A DNA stretch of 64,000 nt, from NCBI RefSeq assembly GCF_014873535.1, contig NZ_JADBEF010000001.1, positions 2,852,001 to 2,916,000 on the forward strand. Direction: 5' to 3'. Position 1 is the stretch's first letter. Every line of letters begins with the position of its first letter. The stretch is from Nonomuraea africana. GTDB taxonomy: Bacteria > Actinomycetota > Actinomycetes > Streptosporangiales > Streptosporangiaceae. Position numbers and translations under genes: made by a program. Below are positions 26,995 to 34,360 of the stretch, piece after piece. The notes under the pieces were generated by a model. It did no database searches, was not told the DNA's origin, and saw only the letters and a program-made list of their open reading frames with translations.

Positions 26995-28157
26995 AGCGGA
27001 AGAACGTACTGGACGTCCTCGCGGCGGCCCGTCCCGCCGACCTCGACCCGCCCGGGACACCCCGCGCACAGGTCGTGGAGCTGCGCGCGCCGGTCAGAGG
27101 GTGGCACGCCCGATGGCTCGGAGCGGTCGCGGCCTCCCTGGCGACGGTGTCCGTGATCGCCGTCATGGGGGTTCCCCGCCTGATGGGCCAAGACACTGTC
27201 ACCGGACAGGTGGCCGGCCGATCCTCCGCGAACGTCCTGGACATGGCGGCGGACCGGGCGGCCGGTCAGCGACAGGCGTTCGGACGCTACTGGCACACTG
27301 CCGGCCTGATCCTCGGGGAGGAGCTCATCGGCTCACCGGACAACCGGTATCGGATCAAAACCCGTGTCCAGACGAGCCGCTGGGTGCCGCTCGGCCCGGA
27401 GTCGTACACGGTGTTCACGTTGCGCGGCCTGCCCACCGTACGGGCCTCGGCGGCGGACGAGCAGGCATGGCGGCGGGCGGGCGCGCCCAAACTCTGCGGC
27501 AACGACTCCGACTGCGGGAATGACACGGCGCCGCTCGGACGCACCAGATTCATGTTCATGCCCAGTACGTGGCCGATCCGAGACGAGGGTCTCACTCTTT
27601 CGGCGAGCGAACTGCTCGATCTGCCTCGCGATCCGGACGCGCTGAAGAAGCGGCTGCTGTCGTTCTGGCCCGCTTACGAGAAGACCATGGCCGCCTGGCC
27701 GTCACCGCCCCCGGGGGCATCGCTGCCCACCAAGGAGTCCTGGCTCCTGGACCTGTCGCTGGAACTCCTTGAGCACTTCCCGATCTCGGCGGGGACCCGC
27801 GCCGCCCTCTACCGGATGGTGGCGAGTCTGCCCGGCACCCGCGCCTTGGGCCAGGTCCGGGACGCCGAGGGCCGCCTGGGGATCGGTGTGGGATGGCGAC
27901 GGGCGATGGGGGACGGGTGGAGCGAGGCACAGCTCATCGTGGACGAGTCCAGCGGCAAGCTGCTGGCGCTCCAGCAGGTCGTGGTCGAGCAGGCGTCGCA
28001 GGATCCGCCCGGTGCCGACGGGATTGCCGGCCTGCCCGCGGGGACGATCTACCACGCGCTCGTCTACCAGAGGGCCACCTGGACTGACACCCCTCCCACT
28101 CTCCCCGCCGACTGCCCCTCCCAGAAGGAGAACGGCAGGAACGAGTGCCTCGGATGA
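26991..28157 (+). CDS. CU044_5270 family membrane protein (probable sigma-factor partner)
   Basis: A 388-residue protein: a short cytoplasmic N-terminus (VLDVLAAARPADLDPPGTP), one transmembrane helix at about 44-62, and a long external domain. The C-terminal part has RAALYRMVASLPGTR, a strand-rich region and LIVDESSGKLLALQQVVVE, the hallmark of the CU044_5270 family. Such proteins usually follow ECF sigma genes. Translation is coupled to the sigma factor by a GTGA overlap. The extracytoplasmic part contains a Cys pair (LCGNDSDCGN) that could form a disulfide. Confidence 0.85.
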   Translation: MKRKNVLDVLAAARPADLDPPGTPRAQVVELRAPVRGWHARWLGAVAASLATVSVIAVMGVPRLMGQDTVTGQVAGRSSANVLDMAADRAAGQRQAFGRYWHTAGLILGEELIGSPDNRYRIKTRVQTSRWVPLGPESYTVFTLRGLPTVRASAADEQAWRRAGAPKLCGNDSDCGNDTAPLGRTRFMFMPSTWPIRDEGLTLSASELLDLPRDPDALKKRLLSFWPAYEKTMAAWPSPPPGASLPTKESWLLDLSLELLEHFPISAGTRAALYRMVASLPGTRALGQVRDAEGRLGIGVGWRRAMGDGWSEAQLIVDESSGKLLALQQVVVEQASQDPPGADGIAGLPAGTIYHALVYQRATWTDTPPTLPADCPSQKENGRNECLG

Positions 28158-28232
28158 CGCCACGCCCTGCCTCATCCCGCCGTCGCTCGGAGGGTTTGTT
28201 GGACCATTTGCGGGAGACCGGGACCCGCCGGG

Positions 28233-28570
28233 CACCTGGCCGAGCTGGCCGGCGCGCTGGAAGGCGCCTACGCCCGGGGGCTCGACGGGCTGGGCGCCAA
28301 CACCGCGGTGCAGTTCGTCGGCGGACGGCTGCAGCTGGAGAAGCTTGGCGCGCTGGAGGGACCGCCGCTGATGAAGGAGCTGCGCTCGCTGGTGGATGCG
28401 ATGATGCCTCGGCTGGACTTCCCCGAGCTGCTGCTGGAGGTCTTCGACCGCACCGGCCTGCCGGCGGACTTCACCCATATCTCCGGTACGGACGCCCGCC
28501 ATAGACGACTTCCCTATCAGCGCCACCCGCGCGCCTTGGACAAGACGACCACGTGCGCGGCGATCAGCAC
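28233..28570 (+). pseudogene. Tn3-family transposase, middle fragment
   Basis: The frame from 28233 reads HLAELAGALEGAYARGLDGL, then PPLMKELRSLVDAMMPRLDF and PELLLEVFDRTGLPADFTHI, the central block of Tn3 transposases just before the catalytic region. Near 28497 the expected IDDFPISATRA is in the next frame, so it is frameshifted. No N- or C-terminal part is nearby. Confidence 0.8.
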
Positions 28571-28614
28571 GCCGACCGTGTGGCTGGTGGGATGAGCGAG
28601 CGGAACGCGTCCGC

Positions 28615-28854
28615 TCATCGTTCTTCCGCACGGTGATAGCCGAGCAGGTCACCCGGCTGACAATCGAGTACGTCGCAAAGCTTGGTCAGCGTGGTGAACC
28701 GGATGGCCCTGGCCCGGCCGTTCTTCAGGATGGACAGGTTGACGACGGTCACTCCGACCCGGTCGGCCAGTTCGGTGAGCGTCATGTCGCGCTCGGTCAA
28801 GAGCCGGTCGAGGTGGACGGTGATGGCGTGGGTGTCCAGCTCGGCGGGTGACAT
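28615..28854 (-). CDS. YozG/XRE-type small HTH regulator
   Basis: A 79-residue Cro/C1-type helix-turn-helix protein: LLTERDMTLTELADRVGVTV, NLSILKNGRARAIRFTTLTK, then CDVLDCQPGDLL. This is the standard small regulator encoded with DUF2975 membrane proteins. Its ATG overlaps the stop of the DUF2975 gene (TGATG), so the two are co-translated. The three-site operator ahead of the operon is the obvious candidate for its own binding (inference). Confidence 0.9.
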   Translation of the reverse strand: MSPAELDTHAITVHLDRLLTERDMTLTELADRVGVTVVNLSILKNGRARAIRFTTLTKLCDVLDCQPGDLLGYHRAEER

Positions 28855-29471
28855 CAGACGGTGCCTTCCAGGTCGTCGCGCATCCGCACCCCAGTACGCA
28901 AGACACTCGCCAGCGCAAGCAGCCCGAGCCCGACAAGCGGCACGATCAATGGGATTTCCTTGATCCCGTAGTTGGACTCGCCCACGGCTATCGTGTCCAG
29001 CAACGCCATCATCGCGAAGTGCTCGATCTGGGGAGCCAGCAGGCCACCGGCGAGCAGCCACCAACCCAGGACGCGCACCTGGCCCGCGACCTGCGGCAGG
29101 TAGACACCGGCGCGGGCCCGCCACAGCAGCCGCCACAGGAGGAAGAACGCGCCGACCGTCACGGCGAAGCTTGGGAAGGTCGTCAGGACCTGCAGGATGT
29201 ACTGGCCGGTGTCAGGCGAACCGTCGATGAATTGAAGATCACCTGCCAGGGCCACGACGCCTGGTCGGGTCTTTTCCGTGAACGCCGGCTCATCGAGACG
29301 GATGCCATAGCCGCTGGGTGACTGGGCCACCACGAGGCCGTAGGTCAGGCCGAAGAATCCGGCCCGGGAGTAGAGCACCATGCCGGTGATCACCCCGGTC
29401 ACCAAGACGAGGACTGCGAAAACCGCGGGTCGGCGCGCCACTCGTCCGATAGTGCTGTGCTGGGCAGCCAT
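28854..29471 (-). CDS. DUF2975 membrane protein
   Basis: A 205-residue integral membrane protein with four hydrophobic segments (about 15-33, 96-113, 132-152 and 175-193) and an extracellular loop between the first two. The size and the downstream XRE partner match the DUF2975 family. Function is unknown; it may be a membrane sensor or target for its HTH partner. Transcription must pass through the 47-bp operator palindrome that ends 18 bp upstream of the start. Confidence 0.85.
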   Translation of the reverse strand: MAAQHSTIGRVARRPAVFAVLVLVTGVITGMVLYSRAGFFGLTYGLVVAQSPSGYGIRLDEPAFTEKTRPGVVALAGDLQFIDGSPDTGQYILQVLTTFPSFAVTVGAFFLLWRLLWRARAGVYLPQVAGQVRVLGWWLLAGGLLAPQIEHFAMMALLDTIAVGESNYGIKEIPLIVPLVGLGLLALASVLRTGVRMRDDLEGTV

Positions 29472-29488
29472 CAGCCTACTCCGATCTT

Positions 29489-29535
29489 TATCGTTTTTCG
29501 ATGCTATCGAAGAACGATAGCATCGAAAAACGATA
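29489..29535. promoter_or_regulatory. Three-site operator: perfect 47-bp palindrome of ATCG-N5-CGAT units
   Basis: The arms 29489-29509 and 29515-29535 are exact 21-bp inverted repeats around AAGAA. Inside, the unit ATCG-N5-CGAT occurs three times, centred at 29496, 29512 and 29528, exactly 16 bp apart. The site immediately precedes the DUF2975 / XRE operon, so the XRE protein is the likely ligand. The symmetry could also form a transcript hairpin. Confidence 0.75.
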
Positions 29536-29681
29536 TGGCAACCGGCCTCGCCAGGCGAGCGTGCGGGCCACCGGCCGGATGATCCCGTAGAAGGTGTGGT
29601 CGGCGCCGACGTCGTTGTAGAGGTCTCTGCCGCGGGCTGGCCGGCAGGGTGCCCGCGCCCTGCCGTCCAGCCCGGTGGCCT

Positions 29682-30758
29682 TCACTCAGTCGAGGGCGGG
29701 GATGGCTTGGTATCGGTCCAGCCGGACTCCAGCACCACTTCGACCACGTCATTGACGGCAACGGCCAGCACCTTGGAGGTGTCGGGGTCGACGATCAGCC
29801 TGCTCCGGGGGGTTCGGTCCCCCTGGATCAGGAAGGTCACGGCGATACCTGAGCGCCCCCGAGGGTCGGTGGCCGGGCCTTCGACCCGCACTGCGGGCAT
29901 CGTCGCCAGCGCCTGGTAGGCGGCGCTGCGCACTTTTGGGGAGGCGGGCAGTTCGTACAGGAGCGAGGCCAAGGTGCGCGGCAGGGCGTCCTCCGCCGGA
30001 CCGACGCCGTTGTCTCTGCGGATCGCCTCAAGGGCCCGCTTCTTCAGCGCTTCGGGATCGGCGGGCAGCGCCTCGATCTCCTTCAGGGTCAGGGGCATGG
30101 CACTCCAATAGAGTCTCTGCTCCCCCTTGATCCGGCTGAGTGTGCCCTCGCCGGGCGAGGTGGAGTAAGGGGGGCCGGGGTCCCTCCCTACCGGCCATTC
30201 GGTCGGCGAACCGTCCCGGCGCCAGGCATCCAGGTCCAGGGGGCGCGCGGCCAGCTGCCTGCGGCCGATCCAGGTTCGGCCGTCCTTGGCCACCCACTTC
30301 TCCCAGAGACTGGAGGTTTCCAGGTAGTAGGTGTCGCCATCCTTGCCGTACGGCCCAGGCCGCGACCCTGCGTACAGCGCCTTGAAGTGCCAGTAGGCCC
30401 CTTCAGGGGCGGCTTCGGCCTTGGCGGCGGCGGCCAGCAGGATCGAGGCGCCCGACAGGGAGGTGCCGCCGGGTGTGGCCGCGGGAGAGGGCGCTGCAGT
30501 GGGGGCGAGCTGGCCAAGGAAGACCGCCGTAGCGCCCGCAGCCGCGACAAGCCCGACGACACCCGCCCGCCACGGCAGGCGCCGGACACCCTGGGGACGG
30601 GCAGGGCGCGTTTGGGGGGCGGCTGTGGCGGGGTCCTCAGCTGTGATCAAGGTCAGTAGCGTTTGTGCCTCCGCGTCGGAAGGGTGGCCTCCCGGCTGTC
30701 CCGGCGCGACCCGGGCCAGCGCCCTCGTCATGGCGTCGATCTCGTCGGTGTTCTTCAC
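29682..30758 (-). CDS. CU044_5270 family membrane protein
   Basis: A 358-residue paralogue-type partner of the sigma factor at 30755-31303. A cytoplasmic N-terminus of about 60 residues contains DEIDAMTRALARVAP and SDAEAQTLLTLI, one transmembrane helix spans about 65-85, and an external domain ends with SRLIVDPDTSKVLAVAVNDV, the family signature. The start GTG overlaps the sigma stop by GTGA, as in the operon at 26464. It could tether or inhibit the sigma factor; this is inferred from conserved coupling. Confidence 0.85.
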   Translation of the reverse strand: MKNTDEIDAMTRALARVAPGQPGGHPSDAEAQTLLTLITAEDPATAAPQTRPARPQGVRRLPWRAGVVGLVAAAGATAVFLGQLAPTAAPSPAATPGGTSLSGASILLAAAAKAEAAPEGAYWHFKALYAGSRPGPYGKDGDTYYLETSSLWEKWVAKDGRTWIGRRQLAARPLDLDAWRRDGSPTEWPVGRDPGPPYSTSPGEGTLSRIKGEQRLYWSAMPLTLKEIEALPADPEALKKRALEAIRRDNGVGPAEDALPRTLASLLYELPASPKVRSAAYQALATMPAVRVEGPATDPRGRSGIAVTFLIQGDRTPRSRLIVDPDTSKVLAVAVNDVVEVVLESGWTDTKPSPPSTE

Positions 30759-31303
30759 AGCGACCTCTCCGCCGGCGCAAGCCGGCTTTCCGGCGTTGAA
30801 CGGATGCCCGCCTCGGTCAGCGCGCGGGAAAAGCGCCGGCGAGCGCGGTGGAGCCTGACGCGTACGACGTTGCGCGACAGGCCCAGCGCCGTGGCGATGC
30901 CCTTGTGGTCGAGGCCCTCCCAGGCGACCAGCGCCAGCAATTCCCGGTCGTCGTCGGCCAGGGCTCGAAATATCTGGGTGATCGCTTCCCGTTCGAGCCT
31001 GCTATCGGGGGAGTCGGCGTAACGGTCGGCCATCTTTACATCGAGCTCGGCGCTGCGGGCCTTGCGGCGACCCTCGCTACGGTGGTGGTTGGCCAGCACG
31101 TTGCGTGCCACGCCGTAGAGCCACAACGTGGCCTCTTCCCCTGACGGCAGATCGTCCATCCGCCGCCAGGCGATCGTGAAGGTCTCCGCGACCACGTCCG
31201 CAGCATCCTGCGGCGAGTCGCAGCGGCGCACGGCATACGCTGTGATCTGGCCATATGTCTCCCGGTAGACGGCCTCGAATCTGGCCAGCCGTTCGTCATC
31301 CAC
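30755..31303 (-). CDS. ECF RNA polymerase sigma factor
   Basis: A 182-residue ECF sigma factor: region 2 (ITAYAVRRCDSPQDAADVVA, then TFTIAWRRMDDLP), an YGVARNVLANHHR linker, and region 4 (LLALVAWEGLDHKGIATALG, then VVRVRLHRARRRFSRAL). The GTG start at 31303 has GGGAA upstream. It resembles the factor at 26464 in length, partner and gene coupling, and the two operons point toward each other. Confidence 0.9.
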   Translation of the reverse strand: MDDERLARFEAVYRETYGQITAYAVRRCDSPQDAADVVAETFTIAWRRMDDLPSGEEATLWLYGVARNVLANHHRSEGRRKARSAELDVKMADRYADSPDSRLEREAITQIFRALADDDRELLALVAWEGLDHKGIATALGLSRNVVRVRLHRARRRFSRALTEAGIRSTPESRLAPAERSL

Positions 31304-31440
31304 GAGCGGTTCCCATGAGTGATTCCTTAGTCAGCACGAAATACAGACATGCCTCCTATGTGTGGAGCGCGCCCATCATTACGCGCCAACTCAAAGAAGT
31401 TCAGCGTGTTGGTAGCGCAGAAGCGTGTGTACGGGGTCTC

Positions 31441-31622
31441 GGTAGTAATCGCGGAAAATCCAACGGATATACCCCTGACCTGCTCTGATGTGAGGGCGCC
31501 GCAGGACTGGTGCGCCGGTCAGTGGGAGCGGTGGGCCGGACCGAGGATGCCGCTGACCTCGCCCGGATGCCTCACGTCAACGCTGGTCGGCGAGATCCGT
31601 TGGATTCTCGGCGATTACTACC
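31441..31622 (+). mobile_element. MITE-like element, copy A (182 bp)
   Basis: The ends are imperfect terminal inverted repeats of about 29 bp, starting GGTAGTAATCGC and sharing AATCCAACGGAT. The inverted match may extend outward over GGGTC / GACCC. Copy B at 32934-33115 is the same element in reverse orientation, with 181 of 182 bases identical (the difference is at 31537). It encodes no plausible protein. No target-site duplication was evident. Confidence 0.8.
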
Positions 31623-31872
31623 CGGACCCGTAGTACTGGCAGGCCAACACGGTGGTGTGAGGCGCGTGTGCGTGCCGTGGTACGGCTGGCACACCCGGGT
31701 GGTCAGCGCGTGGTCAGCGCTGGCCACCTCGCCGAAACCCTGCATGGAGCGCTGAGACTGAGGCGGCGAGATGCGGGTTTCGTCGCCCCGCCATGGTGCG
31801 CGCCGGAACGCCCGGCCGGGAGGACAGGCCTCGCCCCTCCAAGCCGGACCTGCACCTCGTGGGCCACCCGTG

Positions 31873-31901
31873 GGCAGGCCCGGTCCGTCACCGGGCCTGC
31901 C
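31873..31901 (-). terminator. Terminator of the trypsin-like protease gene
   Basis: A perfect 12-bp stem (31873-31884 with 31890-31901) with a 5-base loop lies 10 bp downstream of the protease stop. Confidence 0.7.
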
Positions 31902-31911
31902 GGGCCGCGGC

Positions 31912-32730
31912 TCAGCTGTTCGCGCGGATGGTCTTGTTGATCCAGTCGCTGTAGGCGGGCACGTTGGTGTAGAGGCCGGGCCCCTGCTCGCAGGAGGGGC
32001 TCTTGGCGCCGGGGCCCGAGGTGACGCCGATCAGCTCCCAGCGGCCGCCGCGGCCGCGCTGGATCTGGGGGCCGCCGGAGTCGCCGTTGCAGGCCATGGC
32101 CTTGGGCTTCTGGCTGACCGTGCACAGGCGGGTGTCATCGGCGAAGCCGGGGCCGCACTCGGAGACCGCGCCGCGGCGGGTGTCGAGCTGGCGCAGTTTC
32201 TTGGCCATCTTCCAGTCAGCCGGGTTGGTGCTGAACTTGGTGATGCCGAAGCCGATGATCCGGGTCGGCGTGCCGGGCTTGCCCGCCTGGTCGGCGATCG
32301 TGATGGGCTTGATGCTGACCGGGCGGTCCAGGCGGACCAGCGCGATGTCGTTCTTGTTCGGCGAATTCTGGGCGTAGTCCGGGTGCAGGAACGCCTGCGC
32401 GATCTTGCGGACGGTGCCGCCGGACTCGCGCTGGGCGCTGCCGATGCGCACCGTCCCCTTCGAGATCGAGCCGATCTCCATGTCGAGGCAGTGCGCCGCA
32501 GTCACGACCCACTGCGGGTTGATCAGGGCCGCGCCGCAGTTGCCGTCCGTGAGGCCCATGAGAGGGGCCGTGATCGGGATGGTCGCCATGAAGGGGTAGG
32601 ACTCGGTGGGCTTGGAGCCGTTGATGATCGCACCGGCGCTCCCGGCGGTGACCGCGAGGCAGGCCGCGCCGGCCAGCGCGACGACGGCGGAGCGGGAGAC
32701 GATACGGCGGAACGAGGTGGTGCCAGACAC
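31912..32730 (-). CDS. Secreted trypsin-like serine protease (S1)
   Basis: A 272-residue pre-protease. The signal peptide (basic start, hydrophobic 15-33, SAGA) is followed by IINGSKP, like the mature N-terminus of trypsins, and almost no propeptide. The triad is H80 (TAAHC), D128 (NDIALV) and S218 (GDSGGP), with paired cysteines around each. It resembles Streptomyces trypsin-like enzymes and chymotrypsin-fold secreted proteases. It is the only gene between the two inverted MITE-like copies and has its own hairpin terminator. Confidence 0.93.
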   Translation of the reverse strand: MSGTTSFRRIVSRSAVVALAGAACLAVTAGSAGAIINGSKPTESYPFMATIPITAPLMGLTDGNCGAALINPQWVVTAAHCLDMEIGSISKGTVRIGSAQRESGGTVRKIAQAFLHPDYAQNSPNKNDIALVRLDRPVSIKPITIADQAGKPGTPTRIIGFGITKFSTNPADWKMAKKLRQLDTRRGAVSECGPGFADDTRLCTVSQKPKAMACNGDSGGPQIQRGRGGRWELIGVTSGPGAKSPSCEQGPGLYTNVPAYSDWINKTIRANS

Positions 32731-32933
32731 GAGCGAAGCCCCTTCATCGGTTATTTGTGACGTTATGAAGCTATATGTCCGTCTTTGTCGGGGCGATCAT
32801 GCCAGCAGGCCAACACGCGGTAGGGATAACCCCACCCGACCAGGGCGGATGCCCCCAACGGTGCGCGACCCGCAGGGAGTCGGCCGCCCTCGCACCTGGC
32901 CAGGCCGGGCGGGTACGGGGGTTGACGGGTCCC

Positions 32934-33115
32934 GGTAGTAATCGCCGAGAATCCAACGGATCTCGCCGACCAGCGTTGACGTGAGGCATCCGGGCGAGGT
33001 CAGCGGCATCCTCGGTCCAGCCCACCGCTCCCACTGACCGGCGCACCAGTCCTGCGGCGCCCTCACATCAGAGCAGGTCAGGGGTATATCCGTTGGATTT
33101 TCCGCGATTACTACC
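32934..33115 (-). mobile_element. MITE-like element, copy B (182 bp, inverted)
   Basis: This is the reverse complement of copy A with a single base difference (33019). The start codon of the 48-codon frame lies 23 bp beyond it, so this end of the element sits in the promoter region of the zinc-finger operon. Near identity with copy A implies recent movement or gene conversion. Confidence 0.8.
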
Positions 33116-33138
33116 GGGATCCCTCAGCAGGAGAGTTG

Positions 33139-33285
33139 ATGACCGCCCCCGCGTTCCGTCGTCCGAAGGCCTGCGGCGGCCGCCACGACGAAACCCCGCC
33201 AACCCGTCCCGTGTTGCGTCGCGTCCTCGAGGCCGCGAGCTCGCGCGACGAAACCGCCCCGTCGACCACGGCCACGCCAGGATGA
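33139..33285 (+). CDS. Small coupled ORF (48 aa)
   Basis: A 48-codon frame starts with ATG 33139 after AGGAGAG and stops at TGA 33283-33285, overlapping the ATG of the zinc-finger gene by ATGA. It begins MTAPAFRRPKACGGRHD and is basic and Pro-rich. Such a leader may mainly serve to couple translation. No family recognised. Confidence 0.45.
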   Translation: MTAPAFRRPKACGGRHDETPPTRPVLRRVLEAASSRDETAPSTTATPG

Positions 33286-33851
33286 CCGCGATGACCGCCA
33301 CGCCGACCGCCCCGGCCTGCCCCGTGTGCAGCGCGCCGATCACGCAGGCACGCACCGGCCGCCCGGCCCGCTACTGCGGAACGCCCTGCCGCCAGGCCGC
33401 TCACCGCGCCCGCCGCCGCGCCAGCGAGGCAGCTGCGCACACGGCGTGGCTGCGCGGCCGCCTGGCAGCCGACGCGAACCGCGCCCACGAGCTCGCCGCC
33501 GAGCTGGCCGCCGCGCTCGCCGCCATCCCCGTCATCCCCACCGACGTCGACGGCGAGGGCCAGGCCGAGACTGGACCGCCGACCGGCTGGGAGAACGAGC
33601 TCGGCGAGCTGGCTCACCGCCTGGCCATGCTGGCAAACACCATCTCCGGCGCTCCCTCACTTGGGATCAGGGCAGCGAGATGGGCCGCCACCACAAGTTC
33701 TCCGTCGCCGCCGGCATGCCGGTCTACTTCTGCGATCCGGCCAGCCCCTGGCAGCGCGGCTCCAACGAGAACACCAACGGCCTGCTGCGCCAGTACTTCC
33801 ACCTGTCCGTCCACGCCCGCGCCCAGCTCGACGCCGTCGCCGCCGAGCTGA
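33282..33851 (+). CDS. Small zinc-finger protein, 3' end replaced by IS debris
   Basis: From ATG 33282 the product begins with a Cys cluster, CPVCSAPI, then RYCGTPCRQAAHRARRR, a likely zinc-binding knuckle of a kind I associate with actinomycete plasmid or phage-like regions. Helical Ala-rich sequence follows to about codon 123. At 33650 the frame runs into IS30 transposase DNA read out of frame, so the last 65 or so residues are not native. Function is unknown; DNA binding is possible. Confidence 0.6.
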   Translation: MTAMTATPTAPACPVCSAPITQARTGRPARYCGTPCRQAAHRARRRASEAAAHTAWLRGRLAADANRAHELAAELAAALAAIPVIPTDVDGEGQAETGPPTGWENELGELAHRLAMLANTISGAPSLGIRAARWAATTSSPSPPACRSTSAIRPAPGSAAPTRTPTACCASTSTCPSTPAPSSTPSPPS

Positions 33852-33928
33852 ACTCCCGACCTCGCAAGACGCTCGGCTGGGACAGCCCGGCGGAGCGTGT
33901 TGCCCGCTCTGCGGAGAGCATCTGCTGA
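33650..33928 (+). pseudogene. IS30-family transposase, C-terminal fragment
   Basis: The frame reads RSLTWDQGSEMGRHHKFSVA, then VYFCDPASPWQRGSNENTNG, LLRQYFHLSVHARAQLDAVA and LNSRPRKTLGWDSPAERVA. This is the catalytic C-terminal end of an IS30 transposase, with the second Asp (WDQG) and the Glu (NENTNG). A few residues after QYF are missing. No N-terminal half or inverted repeats were seen. Confidence 0.9.
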
Positions 33929-34152
33929 CCGCTGATCAGCCGCCGCAATCCCCCGGACAGTGGGAACGGTGGTGGCTCCAGGTCGTCAAGCGCGCGATCG
34001 TCGCCGACTATCTCGTGCACCACGGCCGGCCCCGTTCACCGGACGGTGATCAAACCCGCCTTGTTCACGCCTCCTGCCATCGCGGGCACCTTCTCCACAA
34101 ACGCAAGAGGTCCAGCACAGCAAACCAGAACCGCCCTTCGGGGCTTGCTTGA
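33901..34152 (+). pseudogene. Group II intron protein, C-terminal fragment
   Basis: A reading frame of about 83 codons begins CPLCGEHL and includes WERWWLQVVKRAIVADYLVH and TRLVHASCHRGHLLHKRK, resembling the DNA-binding/endonuclease tail of intron-encoded proteins. It stops at the first bases of domain V. Recognition of this tail is from memory and less secure than the domain V call. Confidence 0.6.
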
Positions 34153-34185
34153 GCCGTGTGCCGCGACGAGTGGCACGCACGGTTC
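34151..34185 (+). ncRNA. Group II intron domain V (remnant 2)
   Basis: GAGCCGTG pairs with CACGGTTC, TGCCGC pairs with GTGGCA, and a CG bulge lies in the 3' strand: textbook domain V geometry. Confidence 0.85.
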
Positions 34186-34360
34186 TGAGGGGGCCCCGAT
34201 GCAGCAATGCATCGGGGCTACCCGGCGAGAAGACCCCCGTGATGAACGTGTCATTCACGGTGAGGGCGGGCAGGCGTGAGAAGACCCCGGCAGGGTGAAG
34301 CTGTCGGGGTCTTGGCAAGCCAGCCTTGACAAGGACTTCATGTCAAGGTTCTCTTGACAC

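Larger units (their letters stand above)
33901..34223 (+). mobile_element. Group II intron 3' end (remnant 2)
   Basis: The element fuses directly to the IS30 fragment. It keeps the end of the intron-encoded protein (33901-34152), an almost perfect domain V (34151-34185) and a domain VI-like hairpin with GCAA loop (34194-34217) followed by CTACCC, the normal branch and 3'-end region. The 5' two thirds are missing. It differs in sequence from the intron at 25282, so the two come from different intron lineages. Confidence 0.8.

Noticed and set aside
31510..31633. Frames inside MITE copy A (and B) encoding a short Arg-rich peptide
   Set aside because: Present in both copies only because the copies are identical; no ribosome site, no known family.
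31639..32817. 13-bp direct repeat GCAGGCCAACACG at 31639-31651 and 32805-32817
   Set aside because: Could be a target duplication around the protease, but lies inside the MITE copies at unequal distance, and no element ends match; probably chance or minor.
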